Assembly: GCA_013396995.1 (NCBI GenBank)
Contig: VWZP01005699.1
Coordinates: forward strand, 323,596-387,595
Reading direction: 5' to 3'
From: Dicaeum eximium
Taxonomy: Eukaryota; Chordata; Aves; Passeriformes; Dicaeidae
DNA length: 64,000 bases
In this document: positions 35,086 through 49,200 of the stretch, piece after piece
Layout of the letters: each line of letters opens with the position of its first letter
Position numbering within the stretch: position 1 is the stretch's first letter
Position numbers and translations under genes: made by a program
Notes under the pieces: model-generated
What the model was told of the DNA's origin: nothing
Seen by the model: only the letters and a program-made list of their open reading frames with translations
Databases searched by the model: none

Positions 35086-38000
35086 AGAGATAGGCAGGTC
35101 AGGAGAAAACATTATATATATAAAGTTTTAAGCACAACTTCAGGCAGCTGAAGGCTGTTTCAGACAAAGTGAGACAGATGAACTTTATTTATGAAAGTTT
35201 GCAAAATGGGCATAATATCTGTGGTCTGCTTCTGGCAGAAGTGAAGTTTTATTTACTGCAGTGAGCATTGTTCAGTCTGTAAGTGCTTGTCCTAGTACTA
35301 AAGACTGATATATCATCATTATGAGAAAGAAATAGTCTTCTCTATGCTGCCAGTTTTATCTGTGTGATTTGTGCAGAACAGGACTTAGTAAAAAAAACCT
35401 ATAATAAAATTTTAGCTACTCATTAAATAAGTATTATCTCTTACCTTAATTGCTTACATGTGAGACTTAAAAATGTCAGAACTGATAAAAATAGCAAAAT
35501 TCACTCATTTAAAGTATTTTTAAATGCTTTACTTTACTGACATATCCACATTTACTATGGAAGGAAGTGACACCTTCCCTTATCTCTGAAAATCTCTGGT
35601 TTTTATTAGGTTTTATATTTTGCATATTCTCTTCTGTAACTTTTCTGTAATGTGCTTTACACAAATTCAGAAATAAATGTTTGAACCTAAAGAGTTGCTA
35701 GTTCATTTCTCCTCAGTGCAGGAGCAGTCACAAAAATTGTGTTGTTTTCACCTAAATATGTTGGAATAAAATACGTACTAATTGTAGCAAAATTATTTGG
35801 ATTTTCTAGAACAGAAAATAAGAGGAAACATTCTTGTCTCTATATCTCATCTTCCTCCATCTCCTTTTGACTCAAACCCTAAAATAGATAACAAAATCTA
35901 GAAGTGACATCCTCAGAAAGCTATTAGGTTTTCTTATTTCTTTCCTTTCTGATACTGATTTTTATTTTCATATGTGAATAAATATATTATCCATAGCAGT
36001 ATAGCTGCTGACTGAATTATTTCTAAAGAAAAGTCTGGTTCCTTCACTCAGGAATATTTGCAGTAACTCATATGAAAAAAGTTCTTCATTAATTGTTAAC
36101 ATTGAAAATCAAATATACAAGCAGATATTTTACAAAAACAAGCCCCTCTAGATTTTAACTGTAGTCAGTCCAAATCTTATAAACCTTTGTAATCTGACAA
36201 TGTGAGTCCTTTTTGTAAAAAGTTTAAATCTAGTTTGCTGTTCTCTGTAAATCATTAGCATTCAAACAGTGTCAGTCAGATTGTCAAGCAGTCTACATGC
36301 ACACAAGCATATCACTGCTTATTACAGCAAAAATCATGTTTAAAACTTTACAGCTTCAAAGCATTTTAGCAGTAAACATAACACCTGATCCCTCCATCTC
36401 AATATGTTTAGTGAGGTTGTGGAAAATTCAGCTATGTTCCAACAAGGCAGCTAATGCATCTGGGTTTTGTCATCTTGTCTTTGGAGTCCCTTCTGAAATC
36501 TGTGTGAAACTTGTTCCAGACCTGATGTGTTTTAGGTTTCCCCATGAAACTCAGTCCTTGCAGGGCACTGATCAGTGTATAGGTCAGTGAGTAGGTCAGT
36601 GCTGACCTATTGAATCATCACTTAAAGACCACATGCAAACTGAACTTTTAGTTTGCAGTGGACCACAGGAGAGTTCTTAGACAGATACACAGTTATTAAC
36701 TTAGAATGCCAAATGTGGGTGCTCACATTCAGCAAAGAGAAGACTGAGGAGTGATGATTATGTAATAGATTCATAGATTACATCTCCATTCACATATTTT
36801 GGGTTCACTGTCTGTAACCAACTCTTGAGATTGAAATTACAGTTTTTTCTCTCTTCACTCCAGCTGCTCTCCTCTGCTCCTCAGGGCTGCGAAGGACATG
36901 TGGCCTGGAACCACCATGCATGTGAATTCAGATTAGACTCTATGTGCTTTTACAACTATAAAAAGTACAGGTAGTGTATGTCTGTTTCCTGTCTGACCAG
37001 AAAGGTTGTACAGTGCTAGCTGGAAAGATAGAAGATATTCACACAAAATCATTGATAAAATAATTAAGATTTTCAGATTTTATGTAATTGTTACTTTAAA
37101 TGCAATTTCCTTTTCTGGTAGAGAACACCTGGAAAAAATTATGCTTCTATTACAAATGGCTGAACATAGAAGAGATGCTGTCTTAGCTAGATGTAACTAA
37201 TGAGCAGGAAATTCTTCAACTTGTATTTTCTTTGAAGTGTTTAAGGTAGTCCTTGTATAGGGTAGGAGAATCAGCAGGGATAGAACACTGGCATTCTTCC
37301 CATCCTAATGGACAGCTGGATCATGATGGACAGATTTCCAGCAGTAGTATGACATTTCTGGAGGATTTGTGTATGACAGATGGGATACCACCTGCTGACA
37401 AATTGAAGGGGCTATATTAACATTATTGAAAATAGGGAACTCTAAAACATGAGTAAATTAAGGGTGTCACATCTTTTGCACCTAATATGCCAGGAAATAT
37501 CAAGATTTATAAAGAGGTGAAACACAGAGGACAACTCACTCATTTGGAACTTATTCCAAAGTTTTGAACATGTAGAATGTAAAGGATATTGGAGGTATGT
37601 ATAGATTTTTAAACTGGACAAAGGTCCTTAAGGATCTTTAAGGACCAGATTGATCATAGCTTTCACTGTTAAACCAAATATGGATACACCTGGCTCTATT
37701 ATCTTCATGGAAAAGTAGCTTCTTCACTGCACTTGCAGTATTGTAACTATACTGCCATCTTTTTCAAGACCTTTTCTATAATGCAGGAAAATTTCTGTGC
37801 CTTTTAGTTTCAGTTGTCATGTGACTGCATCCAGTGTAGAGTTACATGAAACAACAGGTTAAATGAATCTTAACCAAACTTTGATTTCTGAATGTCTGTA
37901 GAGGGATTAAGTGCACTTTGAATTTACCTTTTTTGTAGTATTTAAATTATTTATAAGTGTGTTTATATAGAAAGGCTCCACCAGAATGACTGTAGAAGGC

Positions 38001-41000
38001 CCGCCTACACATTTACTGTGATTATGTAAAGCATAGTTCTAACAAACAAGAATTTCTACCTCTATGTATGGCTATTCTTTTGTTTAAAGAAAGGTTAAAA
38101 AAAGCCCTCAAACATTTCTTTAAATGAGTAAAAACAATAGGTGTGGAACTAGCAGCAGGAGGTAATCCCTAAAACTGAAAACAGTATAAATTTGAGCTCA
38201 TATGAAAGAACACAGGAAAAAAAGAAAAAAACTATGATGTAAAAGTAATGACAAAGACTGGCAAATAGAACTTCGCCTTTTGGCAAAGAGATAGGCAGTT
38301 TAAAATTTAAATTTTCTGTTTTCTAGAAAATAAGTGTTCTAAAATAATTCAAATCTCCTAGAACTACATGGCAAACTACCTCTTATTCTCCATTTTGTAT
38401 TCAATAGGCAAAATTTGCTCACTACTGAGAAGTGCCATGCCATATTTTGCCCATATTACCCATAATGAATGTATCCCTCATGTGAGAGGATTTTCACTGG
38501 AGGCATTGTGACATTGCAGAACAAAGAACTTGTCAGAAAGGATGTACAAATTCTTTTCTTTAATATTTGGAAGAGTATTATATTTTTAAAGGCTCCCTGC
38601 CCATGGAAGATGGGACAAGTAGCTGACCCATTAAACACTAAAAATGAGTAATTTGTTTTAAAAATGAAGTCCTGCTTGTTGCAGGATTTTAAGGGCTGTA
38701 GCTGTAAACAATCTCGTATTTCACATTACTCAAAGTTATCGTAATGATTTTTTCTTTGATCCACCCTTTTTTCCTGGTAAATTTGTACTAAAAATAGAAA
38801 TCTGTTTCAGAAGACATTGAAGCTAATCTCAAGCTTGTAGTATCACTTGTACTGCAAAGATCTAAGTGCTCTGTTTTGTTTTATATTGTTTATTTATTTT
38901 TCTGTTGCTCTAAATAATTAAGATGTGTGAAAATTATAGTCACATAAGCAATAGCTCACAAACTACTGACTAATTCATTGATTACTGCTGCTTTGAAATA
39001 TGTCTACGATTTCTGCTGACACTTACAAGTAAGATGATTTACAGACAACACTTTCCCAATTAACATTATAATGTATAACTTTATTTAAAAATCATATTAC
39101 TATGTAAAACATATTAAAAAGGCAATAGAATTCCTATCGCTAAGGCCCAGATATTTATGTTATAGAAATTCACAGTTATTTAAATATTTATAAAATGAGA
39201 CTTGAGAGAAGCATTTTGAAAAGCAGTTAATAATGAACAGACATCAAGGGAGCCATCATTATAACAGCAAAATACTGTGCAATTCCAATAACTTCCCTGG
39301 TGCAGAAGCAGGCCATCAAATTTAATTAAAAGCAGTCAAAAATAAACTGAAAAATTGAACTGCAAAAGCCTATCCTTTGCCAGCAGCTGAAGGCAAAGAG
39401 AAAGAGAAGGAAGAACCTTGAAAGTAGTAATGAATTGATAAGCCTTTCTGCCTGCAACTGGTAATTTGTTCTGTCAGATTTTATGATCAGTTAAAGCAGA
39501 TTAATAGAACAACCACTGTCTCTCTATCTTCAATCCTATGCCCAGTCCTTTTCTTATGGGTTTTGATGGTAAATGACGGTCTGAGAGGGTCAAAATTTAA
39601 ATTAATTTCCTTGTTTGCTGATTTATTTTAAATAATTCTGTCATGTACATTAGTCAGACACAGGCAAAATAAAAACAATTTAGAGACAGAAATAAACATT
39701 TCTATTGAATGTGTTCTCTGGATCTTCCAGAGAGGTTTCATATCTTTTTATCCAACAAAAGTAGATATCACCTGCAAAATTCATCTGCCACTACAGGCTC
39801 CCAAGGGGAAATGAAAGATAAGGCAAATCATTTGTAATGTACTAGGACTAGCAAATTTATTGCTGTTTTATATGCTCAGATTAATGTGGATGTATTCAAA
39901 CTGTACCACAAGGACAGAACCAATTTACTTTAGATCATTTTATTTTTTATAATAATAATGTTTTAATGAAGCTAAATCTTCCCCGCTGTGACCTTATTAT
40001 GTTTTTCAACATAAGTGAGAAATAGGTTATGTTGAATCGTAACAGAGCTCATGAAACAGCAGGAATTTGGAGGCAGAAGATCAATTATACTTTAGTGGTC
40101 AATACAGAATTAGGAGAGGCAAAAGCCAACTAGATTCTGGGAAATAAACCAGTTAAAAAAAAAAAAAAGAAAAAAAAAGTAAATTACTTTCATGCCAATC
40201 AACAACACACTACAGATTTTATTGGGGTTATGAAGACACAATAGTTTCCTAAGATGGAAATTTCCACTCTAGTAAATAATTTGGGAGGATTGACATTATC
40301 ATAAAGCAAAGCAAAGTAAATAGGAAGTGTGATGACAGACTGCATAAAATTGATAGCAAAATGACCAATTATTAACTCACTCTTTGAGAGTAAATCAATC
40401 CTTTTGAAATTAGGTGAAGTGGCCTAAGTTAAGAAATGTACAATTTATTGCATGCCATTCAATTTTCATCAGTTATCAGAATTTGAAAGGTAAAAAATAA
40501 TTAATTCAAAATAGGAGTTAAACTTTTCAGTCATTCTAATTTCTCTCCATCATCAGTCAAAGTTTTTACTCTTGAGTTCAGGAGTAAGAAAACTTTCAAG
40601 AAAGATTTGCTTATAATTCACTAGATATTGAAAGAAGATGCTCTTAAAATCACTTACTCTTGCTGAAATTCCTAGTTATTTTGATGATACCCTTTACACT
40701 AAAATAATATCTAAAAACCTCCAAAAGACATGAAAAGAGAATCTATTACTGTAACTTATATAAAAAACTTATTTTATGCGTTATGTAGGAAGACTTTCTT
40801 GGATGTCATGCAAAGCAATGTGATTGATACTTGTGTACAAGATTTCCTTGTACCTCTGATCTGTAGAAGGCCTGCATATTGTTAATGCATATTAATTATA
40901 ATTCTTTAGACCTATTCTGCATGATTCACAGTCAGACAGAAAATACTTACAGGAACATGGTATTCCAAACAAGTGAGTAGAAAGAATGACTTGATTTTCA

Positions 41001-44000
41001 AACCTTGAAGGGATTCTTCGTGATGAGGTTGGTATACCCCAGTACACTGTCAGCCAGATGTGGACACATTTGAGGTTTCTCTGGTGCAGTCAGATGATGC
41101 AATAGTCAAAAGTCTTTGACTTTTGGAAATAAATGGTCTTAGGAAATAAATACAGGAAACATGATAACATCAGTCAGTCTGAATAGCATTTATCACCTGA
41201 GGTACTCTGACCGAAGAAATATCCAGCATGCTGTTAGAATCGAATCTGAAGCAAACATGTGCCAAGCTTGGTCTGTAATATGTGCTTTCCCACTAGCCCC
41301 ACCTGGGAAACAAGTCACAGAGGAGATGAATATCCCACCTGTCAGCCACCTAAATCAGGACCCTTGAATTCTAAAGAAAGTAAAATGGGTACAATACATC
41401 AGTCATCAGAGTTTTCATACTTATCCTTAAAGAGGAGGTCATCTTGACTTGCCCTTATGGGGATAGGTGGAGAAATTCCCTTATGACATAACTCAGTGAA
41501 GCAGCTGCAACTCTGTCTGTTCTATTTCTAGAAGGTTATCAAGAATTGGTTAGAGAGGAATGACTGGTGCATATATTTTTCAGAGGGTTGCAAGGTCCCT
41601 GTTCTTATCACAAGTCATTTATTTCCATGAACACATAGCCAGGCTGTTGCACTGAGATGTAGTCACAGTCAGCCTGGAAAACAAAAGAGAGACTCTCAAA
41701 ATCCCTCGCCTCTTTACAGAGTGACAGAATGGAATCCTAAATATAAACTTTGTATCCGTTAGCCTAGAGTGATCATGCAAATGCCTTTTCTCATGGTGCA
41801 GGATAAGACATGAAAGGATAAAAAGGGATTACATATACCATTCTGCTGTAAACCAAAACTCTTTTTTTTTTCCCTTAGTGTGTTGCCAGTTCTAAAAAAA
41901 AAAAAAAGTTTCACCTTAGAGAAGTCTTAAAATAATTTTGAAATGAAAGCTAAATAAAACAGAATAATACAGAGCTTACACTTGAACAATTCAGTATGGA
42001 AAATACTAATAATCAATGCCTATGCAAAAATTGTATTTGCTAAATGAATTTCAGTCTTGTGTATATATCTTGGTTTTATTTCTTCAAAGAAAATGTTTTA
42101 CTATTGAAATTAAGTGAATAGTAGGGAAAGCCAGGTTAAGAATAGTGGAGTTCTGCTTTTGGTTATCATATATCTTTTTGTAAGTTGGAAGTCTTTTGGT
42201 TTTCATTTGTTATTCCTCTTCCTTCTTCTTTTTATTCTTAAATGCGAGATTTTTCTAAGCATAAATTTAAAAGCAAGATTAGCTTTACCCCACAAGTCTC
42301 TGTAGTGCAAATCTTTGTCCAAAACAGCATAAAATCAATCAAATGTAAATACAACTTATAGAGGACAGGTTAACTATATAACGCAGCTTTATTATCAGTG
42401 GGGCACTGACTCTAACACAATAAATTGATTATTAGGTAGTATTATTTAATCTAAACAACTTTTAAGTAATTTACCAGCCCGTGTAATTTCATTCTTTCTT
42501 TGATCTTCTGCTTGATCAAGGGAACTTCTTCAGCTGTACCTCATAGTTACGTAAGTTCAGATCAGCTTTTTCAATATGATTTAATTAAAAGCATGACCAT
42601 GTCTAAAATTTACCATATTAATGGTATTTTTGTAGCAATTTCCAACTGAAATATTGTTTTATTTACAACGACATACTGAACTGTCACAAAAAATATTATA
42701 CTCTAGTATTTCCAATAAACAAATCTTTTAAAGGTCTATGGAAGAAACAGTCTTTTTAAAACAACTTACGTCCGTACTTTAAAGCCTAATTCAGTAATGT
42801 AGCAATAAGAATGCAAACTGATAGAAATTTTTTCCCTTGGTTTATCAAAGTACTAAAAATATTTGTAACTTCGAAAGAAAAAACTGAATGTAAACAAATT
42901 TCCAAGGACAGTGGTACCTGACAGTTCTGAATGATGAGCGAATTGATTCTAAGCAGTTTTGACTTCACAAACACTAACTAATCCTTGCCTTTCCCTTGAT
43001 AAGAAATGTTTGACACATCAATTAACATATAAATAAAAAATCATGCTGAGGATTTTTCCCTTCATGTTGCTATTTCCTTCTGTAAATGTTGAGCTATTAC
43101 CATGCTTCATATACTGTTAAATTTCCATATTTTCAACTGAAAAATTGTTTGATTTCTATTGAGCCAGTGCTAAAATCTGTCATTCAACCTGTACCATTGC
43201 ATTCCAGTTTGAAGGCTACCTATATTATGATTAGTTTGTATTAGCATATGGTTTTATTACCTTTGTACCACATCGAAGATACATTGCTGAGGCCTCAGGT
43301 TTTTATGTGGTCATTTGTGTTGTCGCTCTCTTTACACACATTATTATTAAAGTTCTTAGAAAGCATCAAGTGATTTTCTTTTCTGTGTTGCAATAATTAG
43401 TGTGTGATGGTTCAATAAAAATTACTTGGTGCGTGACCAAAAAAAATGTACAGATGCATTGAACAGGATGCATTCTAACTTCTACCTAGGATTTTTAAAG
43501 AATTTTATTTGCAATTGTATTATGGTAGGATGTTAATATCCTAGCTAATAATGAAATATATACTTTGAAATGTGTTTTTTATAAAAGGACTGCAAGGGGA
43601 AAAGTCACTTGTTCTGTATAATAGTGCTAGAAAAATTAATTGCTATAGTTTTTTAACACATTTCTGTGTAACAAATCTGATTGCCTCAATTTCTGTATAG
43701 TCAGTAAATACAACATAGTAGTCCTAGAACAGACATAAAATAAATACTTGTTTGGATGTTTGCTTATGCGTTTTTTTAATCACAACTAATTAATAAAACC
43801 ATTATTGTGACTGCATATTTTCTCAGGATGGAAATAAGCAATTTCCTAATTTACACTATTAAAAAAATACATAAATATTGAGAAAAAGAACATTAATTAC
43901 TATAATTCAAATTAACTTCCATTATGATTTTAGGTTGTATATTTACATGGAAATATAGAAGAGAACAGAATTTGTTTTTATTATTGTAATAAAGTGTATA

Positions 44001-44779
44001 GCTGGTAGGAAACTTCAGCTACTACAGCTCTTCCAGGTAAATAAATACTTTGTCAATTTATGTGTGTTTTGTTGCATTGGCTCATATTTTCAGATCACGA
44101 ATTTTCTCCATTTATGGAAGAGTATCAAGTATTATATGTTATGCAAGCAAATTCTCTGTGGTCTCACAGTAAATATTGGATCATATATGCAGGCTTGCTA
44201 TTCTGCGTTCCCAAAGACTTTGCTCCTACTTCAAAACAGTAAAAGTTACTGAGGTGTTCCCAGTAGTGAGAAGAGGTGATTTTCAGTTTAGGAACAGTGG
44301 GCAAGAAGAAATTAATCTCCAGCTGTGAGCAGTAGGTTCTTGAAAGTACTTCTTTCCAAGTTCTTTCAGATTCACTCTCCTATGGTTCCTCTGCAGGCTT
44401 ACTTGAAGTGCCTGAAGCACAGACACCATTAAAATTGAGGAAAAAGCCTTGACCTGCCATTTTCTCCTGTCTTGAAATGTTCTCTTGATGAGCAATGATT
44501 TCTTATCAAAATGGTTTCACTATTTTCTATTATTACAGCTACTCAAAATTTTCAGGCTCTTCATTTGAAGGATTTGGTAAATCAATAGTAGGTATAAGAC
44601 TAAACCAGTTTAAAAAAAATTATCATAATTTAAGAGCAATTAAACTGTAGATGCATTAGTAGGAGGAGAAAAATTAAGGAGATTATTAATTCTTGAATGA
44701 ATCAAAATGCTGTTAACAAATAACAATGAGAAAGCATAATTGTTCAGTATCTTTGTCCTCCTTAAAGTCCACTGCAGGG
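35086..44779. other. AT-rich DNA without genes
   Basis: No gene, RNA or transposon is recognised in these 9.7 kb. Items of note are a nuclear-receptor half-site cluster (36581-36608), a 9-bp-stem hairpin (37623-37646) and poly(A)-rich runs near 40155-40180. Segment 39130-39500 is dense in TAAT/ATTA cores and may be a conserved non-coding element. Frames at 36297-36590 and 38456-38638 are unrecognised. Confidence 0.5.
36581..36608 (+). promoter_or_regulatory. Cluster of three AGGTCA nuclear-receptor half-sites
   Basis: AGGTCA lies at 36581-36586 and again at 36593-36598, a direct repeat with 6-bp spacing. The complement TGACCT lies at 36603-36608, making an inverted repeat with a 4-bp spacer. 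All three match the consensus half-site perfectly. AGGTCA is the known core for type II and orphan nuclear receptors and for oestrogen receptor. The spacings DR6 and IR4 are not the commonest, so occupancy is uncertain and the array may be fortuitous. Confidence 0.3.
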
Positions 44780-46290
44780 ATTGCTGTATGAGATAAGTTT
44801 GAAGAAGAGTTCAGGGTGCAGTTCAGTGGGTAAGGAACAATTGAAGACTACTTGAAAAAACTAGGCTTTTTCAAATATTTGACATATTTATGCATTCATT
44901 AAGACTTATCTTTGAGAACATCCGGAGAAGAGACCAGGTTCCAGAAGACTGAAAAATGTTGAATATATTTTCAGGCTTTCAGAAGAAGCAGCTGAAGAAT
45001 TATAGACATTCAACAATAACTTCAGTTTTCAGAGAAACCTGGGAACAGATAATAAAATTAATTGTATTTTCACATATGGAGGGAAAAAAAGTAGAAGAGA
45101 AATAGCCAACTTGAATTTATTCTAGCCATATTATATCAAAACAATTTCATTTTCTTCTAGAACAGGCTAACAAAACTAAGAAGAAGATATATATGTCAGT
45201 ATCATTACCCAACTAAGACTTTTGTCATTGTCTCGTATGATGTTTCCACTAGTCAGGTGGGGAGGCACGGAGGTCTAAGTGAAAGGTTCACAAGACAGTT
45301 GTAAATCTGTTCAGGTAACCTTAGTAAAAGAATAGCTATTATCAGCTTACGTTTAAAGGAGGTATGAAGTGACATTCCCTGTGAGTTGCCATAGATCAAA
45401 CAGTCTTACTCAGTTACCTAAAAATTAAAAAAAAATAAAAAGTTGTTACACGTTTTACGTGTTTATGAATACAGTAGCAAATATTGAATTTAGCCTATAC
45501 ACATTTTAAAAACTACATTTATAAATAAAGAGTTCCAGAAACACATGGTGAGGAATAACTGTCTTCATGGATAAACTCCTGGAAACTCTTCATAGATAAG
45601 CTCTGGAAACTGACCTTTAGGAAAAGGGTGAGATCTGTGCAAAGCTAAGAAAAGCACATGAAGAAGACTAGAACTCCAGAAGACTAAAACTCTTCAAAGA
45701 AGACTAAAACTCTTGAAAACTTAATTAACAAAAACAGATTGAAACACCTGGAGATATGTTATCTAAGAGAAGGGCTAGTTAGGAACTGATAACACTCTCC
45801 AAAAACAGGTAGCCTGCTTCAAAAAGAATAATCTGCTTTTTCCTGTCCACGGTTGTCACCAATTGTCCCTGTGAGATAGGGGACAGGAAAGAAGGCAACA
45901 TGTCGACTCCATGATTTCTGAAGGCAAAGTTTATTAACAGAAAATCACACTTCTTATAGACAGCATGGTGGAGCTAAGACCTGATTGGTCTTCAGCAGCA
46001 CTTCTCACACCATTGGTCAAAGGAGCACCACCTACTTGCAAGCATCTTTCTATAAACAGCAGGTGCAGAGGATGAGATAATAATTGTTTTAATTCTTTCT
46101 CTGAGCTTTCCCAGGATGAGCCTGAGAGAATATCTGTTTCTCTCTGTTACCAGAGACTGAGAATATCCACACACGGTGGCTAAAAGATGTAATAAGTTTA
46201 CACGTGAGATTTCTATTGGACCATAAATATAGCTTCAATAATGAATATATCCTGGGCAGGTTGTAGTATCTTCATCATTTAGGACCTGTG
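44780..46290 (+). mobile_element. Old CR1-like LINE fragment split by an LTR
   Basis: Frames with stops and shifts preserve RT fragments in order. Around 44925-44985 is DQVPED*KMLNIFSGFQKK (CR1: GEVPEDWKxxNVxPIFKKG). At 44995-45060 is KNYRHSTITSVFRETWEQII (CR1: NYRPVSLTSVxGKxxEQII). Near 45215-45300 are sequences matching the 'gactttgacacagtctc...' palm block and 'ctaagtgaaaggttc'. 45660-45853 and 46172-46290 match the C-terminal and 3' region, broken by an LTR at 45854-46171. Divergence is greater than in the other CR1 copies here, so this is probably an older subfamily. The 5' and 3' limits are approximate. Confidence 0.6.
45854..46171 (-). mobile_element. Solo LTR of an endogenous retrovirus, 6-bp TSD, nested in CR1
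   Basis: This 318-bp unit begins TGTCACC and ends TCCACA. The direct repeat CACGGT flanks it at 45848-45853 and 46172-46177. On the minus strand a polyadenylation signal AATAAA is present (plus-strand TTTATT at 45930-45935), so the sense strand is minus. Phrases such as 'gtgagataggggacag' and 'acctgattggtcttcagcag' (with a CCAAT-type ATTGG) are familiar from dispersed avian LTRs. The flanks join into continuous CR1-like sequence. A 6-bp TSD points to the ERVK class. No internal retroviral sequence is present. Confidence 0.78.
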
Positions 46291-49200
46291 GAAAAAAAAA
46301 ATAAAAAGAAATTAAAGGGAGGACATAATTATTACTTTCCTAGAGCAAGGAACATCTTAAATATTCACATCCAGATTTGTTTTCTGTTATCGGTCCTATA
46401 ACTTGCAATAAATTATCCTTTGCTGATAATTTTGGATGGATAGTTGAGCAGCCTTAACTCTGGTTTTTGGTTTTTTTTTTAGAATTTTAACTGATAGAAC
46501 AAATACATCAAATAGTACTTTTTAAAAAATAATTCAAGCGTATTTCAACTGATCGGACAAATATGCTTTTGGTTTTGCATAGGACTTTAAGATTGTCATT
46601 TATGCCATTATATTTACATGCATAATATATATAAAAGATAATACATTTTGAGTGAGTGGCTCATGAAATTTATTTAATTTAATGCTAGACTACCTTCTGT
46701 AGCAGTTGTCATTTATTAATATATTAATATACCAACTCTAAATGAATGTGCATATATTTGTAGGATGAAAAAATCTTTACAATTTTTTGAATGCTAAATT
46801 GGAAAGAGTACTTATCCTTCAAAACTGCAAACTCGTTCTCAAAATCCATTAATCAGCATGTTAGCCATCCATAGCAGAACTTTATGAAAAACGCCATGCT
46901 AACCACACATTTGACAGACATGCTTCTTCAGGTAGAAATCTGCCTCCCTTTTTTAATTTATAATGAGCAAAGCTCGTGCATCAGCAATCAAAGACTGCTA
47001 AAGTCTGTAGAAGAAGCTGAACTTTATGTTTGGGTCTACTGTTTATGTCTAAAGATAGCTAAAGAGGAAAATTATTGCTTCCAGGATGTTTGTTATAAAA
47101 AATGCTGTCAGAACAGGCCTTTTTTCTTTGATAGTGCAGCATTGTGTTCACTGTGTAATTTACAGGACAGAAACTTACCTGCAATTGTTCTTGATTCCTG
47201 TTATGGAGAATGGATTACCAGTTAATATAGGAAAGTTATTTTCAATCTCTTTGGCTGTTTCTCTGTTCCTTAAATGGATAAAATAATTTTGTATTGTGTT
47301 TCTTTAGGATTAAAAAGCATCTGTGATTTATTTTGACATTTCCCAGTCTAGAAGTAAATGTAATATCACTGAGTTAATATCTTGTTAATGGCCACCAGTT
47401 AGGCAATATATACAAGATCTTCTGAAAATTTTTTTTGCTTATAAGTTGATGTATCTTGACAACCAGTTGGCAATAATTTCTAGGCTAATTTGATTTGCTA
47501 TTAGTCCTCTCTTTTATAATATGGATGGTATCAACACCACTTCTATATTTGTAATTTTATCCATCTCAGAACTGTTCCTAAAACAGATCCTAATGTCTGA
47601 ATTGGAAGGTACTGGATTTTTGAAAAATGACTTATATGTAAATCTTATGTTCAACAGGCAACATGGTACCTAGACCATCTAGAAAACAATTTGAATGAGA
47701 GCATTCCTATTTTTTAAATATATATATAATAAGGTATTATTGAAGTACCTTACAGAGCTTGTAGTGATGTGAAAACCTCACATGATTTGTACACATTGTA
47801 AGAGAGAGACATAGGAATCAGTTCTAGGAAAAATAGTATTGAGATATTCAGGGGGGAAAAAATCAAAGACAATAGGCTTTACATGTAGTTACTTTTGCAG
47901 GCATTTAATGTTTTAAAGTTTAATGTTACACTTTTAAAATGTACCTTAAAGAATACAAAGAATAAATTTAGCTGGATCACTTGCAGTGGGAACAAAATTG
48001 TATAGAAATCTAGAATATTTATTTTAACTTGCCATAGTTTCATATGCATTGTTTTCAGTTTTAATTTCATTGTTTTAACTTGAGGAAGAATATTCTTTAA
48101 TTCTTGTCTCCTAAACAGGTTTTGTTTTTGACAAATCTGTCCTCTCCAGCCCTTCCTGAAATAATAAGTGAAAAAAGTTTGAGATATTGGATACAAGATA
48201 GATTATTTCAGTTTTATTGATTCTATAATCTAGTTTGGATGTTTACAATCAAACACTTCACTGAATCTGTGCCTAGCTAAATAATGTGGCCTGAGTTTCT
48301 GAAGTTCAGAACACTGAACGTCCTAAAATGAAGACAATTGTGACTGTCTTTGATGGCTGAGAGAGGGCAAAGTTGAAAATAACCCATGTGTCTAGAAGCC
48401 AAAGAATGGTGAGTACATTGCTGTTTCTCTCTGCCCCCCTTACTCTTTTTTCCATTCTATAGCATGGGGAACAGCAAAATTTCTTTTTTTTGCATGTAGG
48501 GCAACTGTCTACAGAATACTAGTTTCTGAAAGCAAACATGCACACAAAAATTAAACAGATTTTATTGATCCTTTTCTAATTAATTTGCGAGCTATATGTC
48601 TTCAAAGTTTCAATGTGTTTTGAAGAATGAAAAAAGATTAAAGGATTTAAACTTGTTTTGATGCGTTTAATATTGAATTAGAATTCAATTGGATAAAGCC
48701 AGAATACACCTACAGGATACAGGCTGAGTTAATCTTTACCCATATTTGTACTATTTTTTCATGCACACTGGGAGATGTGACTGTTAGAGTGGAACCTTTT
48801 GCTTTCATCATTCATGCATTTCAAACCACATTGTTGACTTAGTATTTCTTTTCCACTTATTTTACAACAGTCAGGTCTTTTAATATAGAAGTAAATATAT
48901 TGAGCTGACAGAAAGAATTTGCTTAATACTGCTTAGGGAAAATCAAAAAAGGAAAAGCTGAACTGGGCTGAAACACAGTTACTAAATGCTATTGATTTTA
49001 TATACAGAATAAACTGATTTAGGTATCTATATATACAAATTACGCATTCTCTTTTTTGTAAAGAAAGCTCAGAAAGTTGGAGGGTTTTTTATCAAAATTA
49101 TGTGTAGTATGCAGACCATTGAAAAATACTTGAAAATTGCTATTCATACAGAAATCATTTTGAGAACCAGACTTGCAGTTATGATTCTGTCTGTAAATCA

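Noticed and set aside
46884..47225. 113-codon Cys-containing frame
   Set aside because: There is no regular cysteine spacing, signal peptide or known domain. The frame is not longer than expected by chance in 64 kb with six frames.
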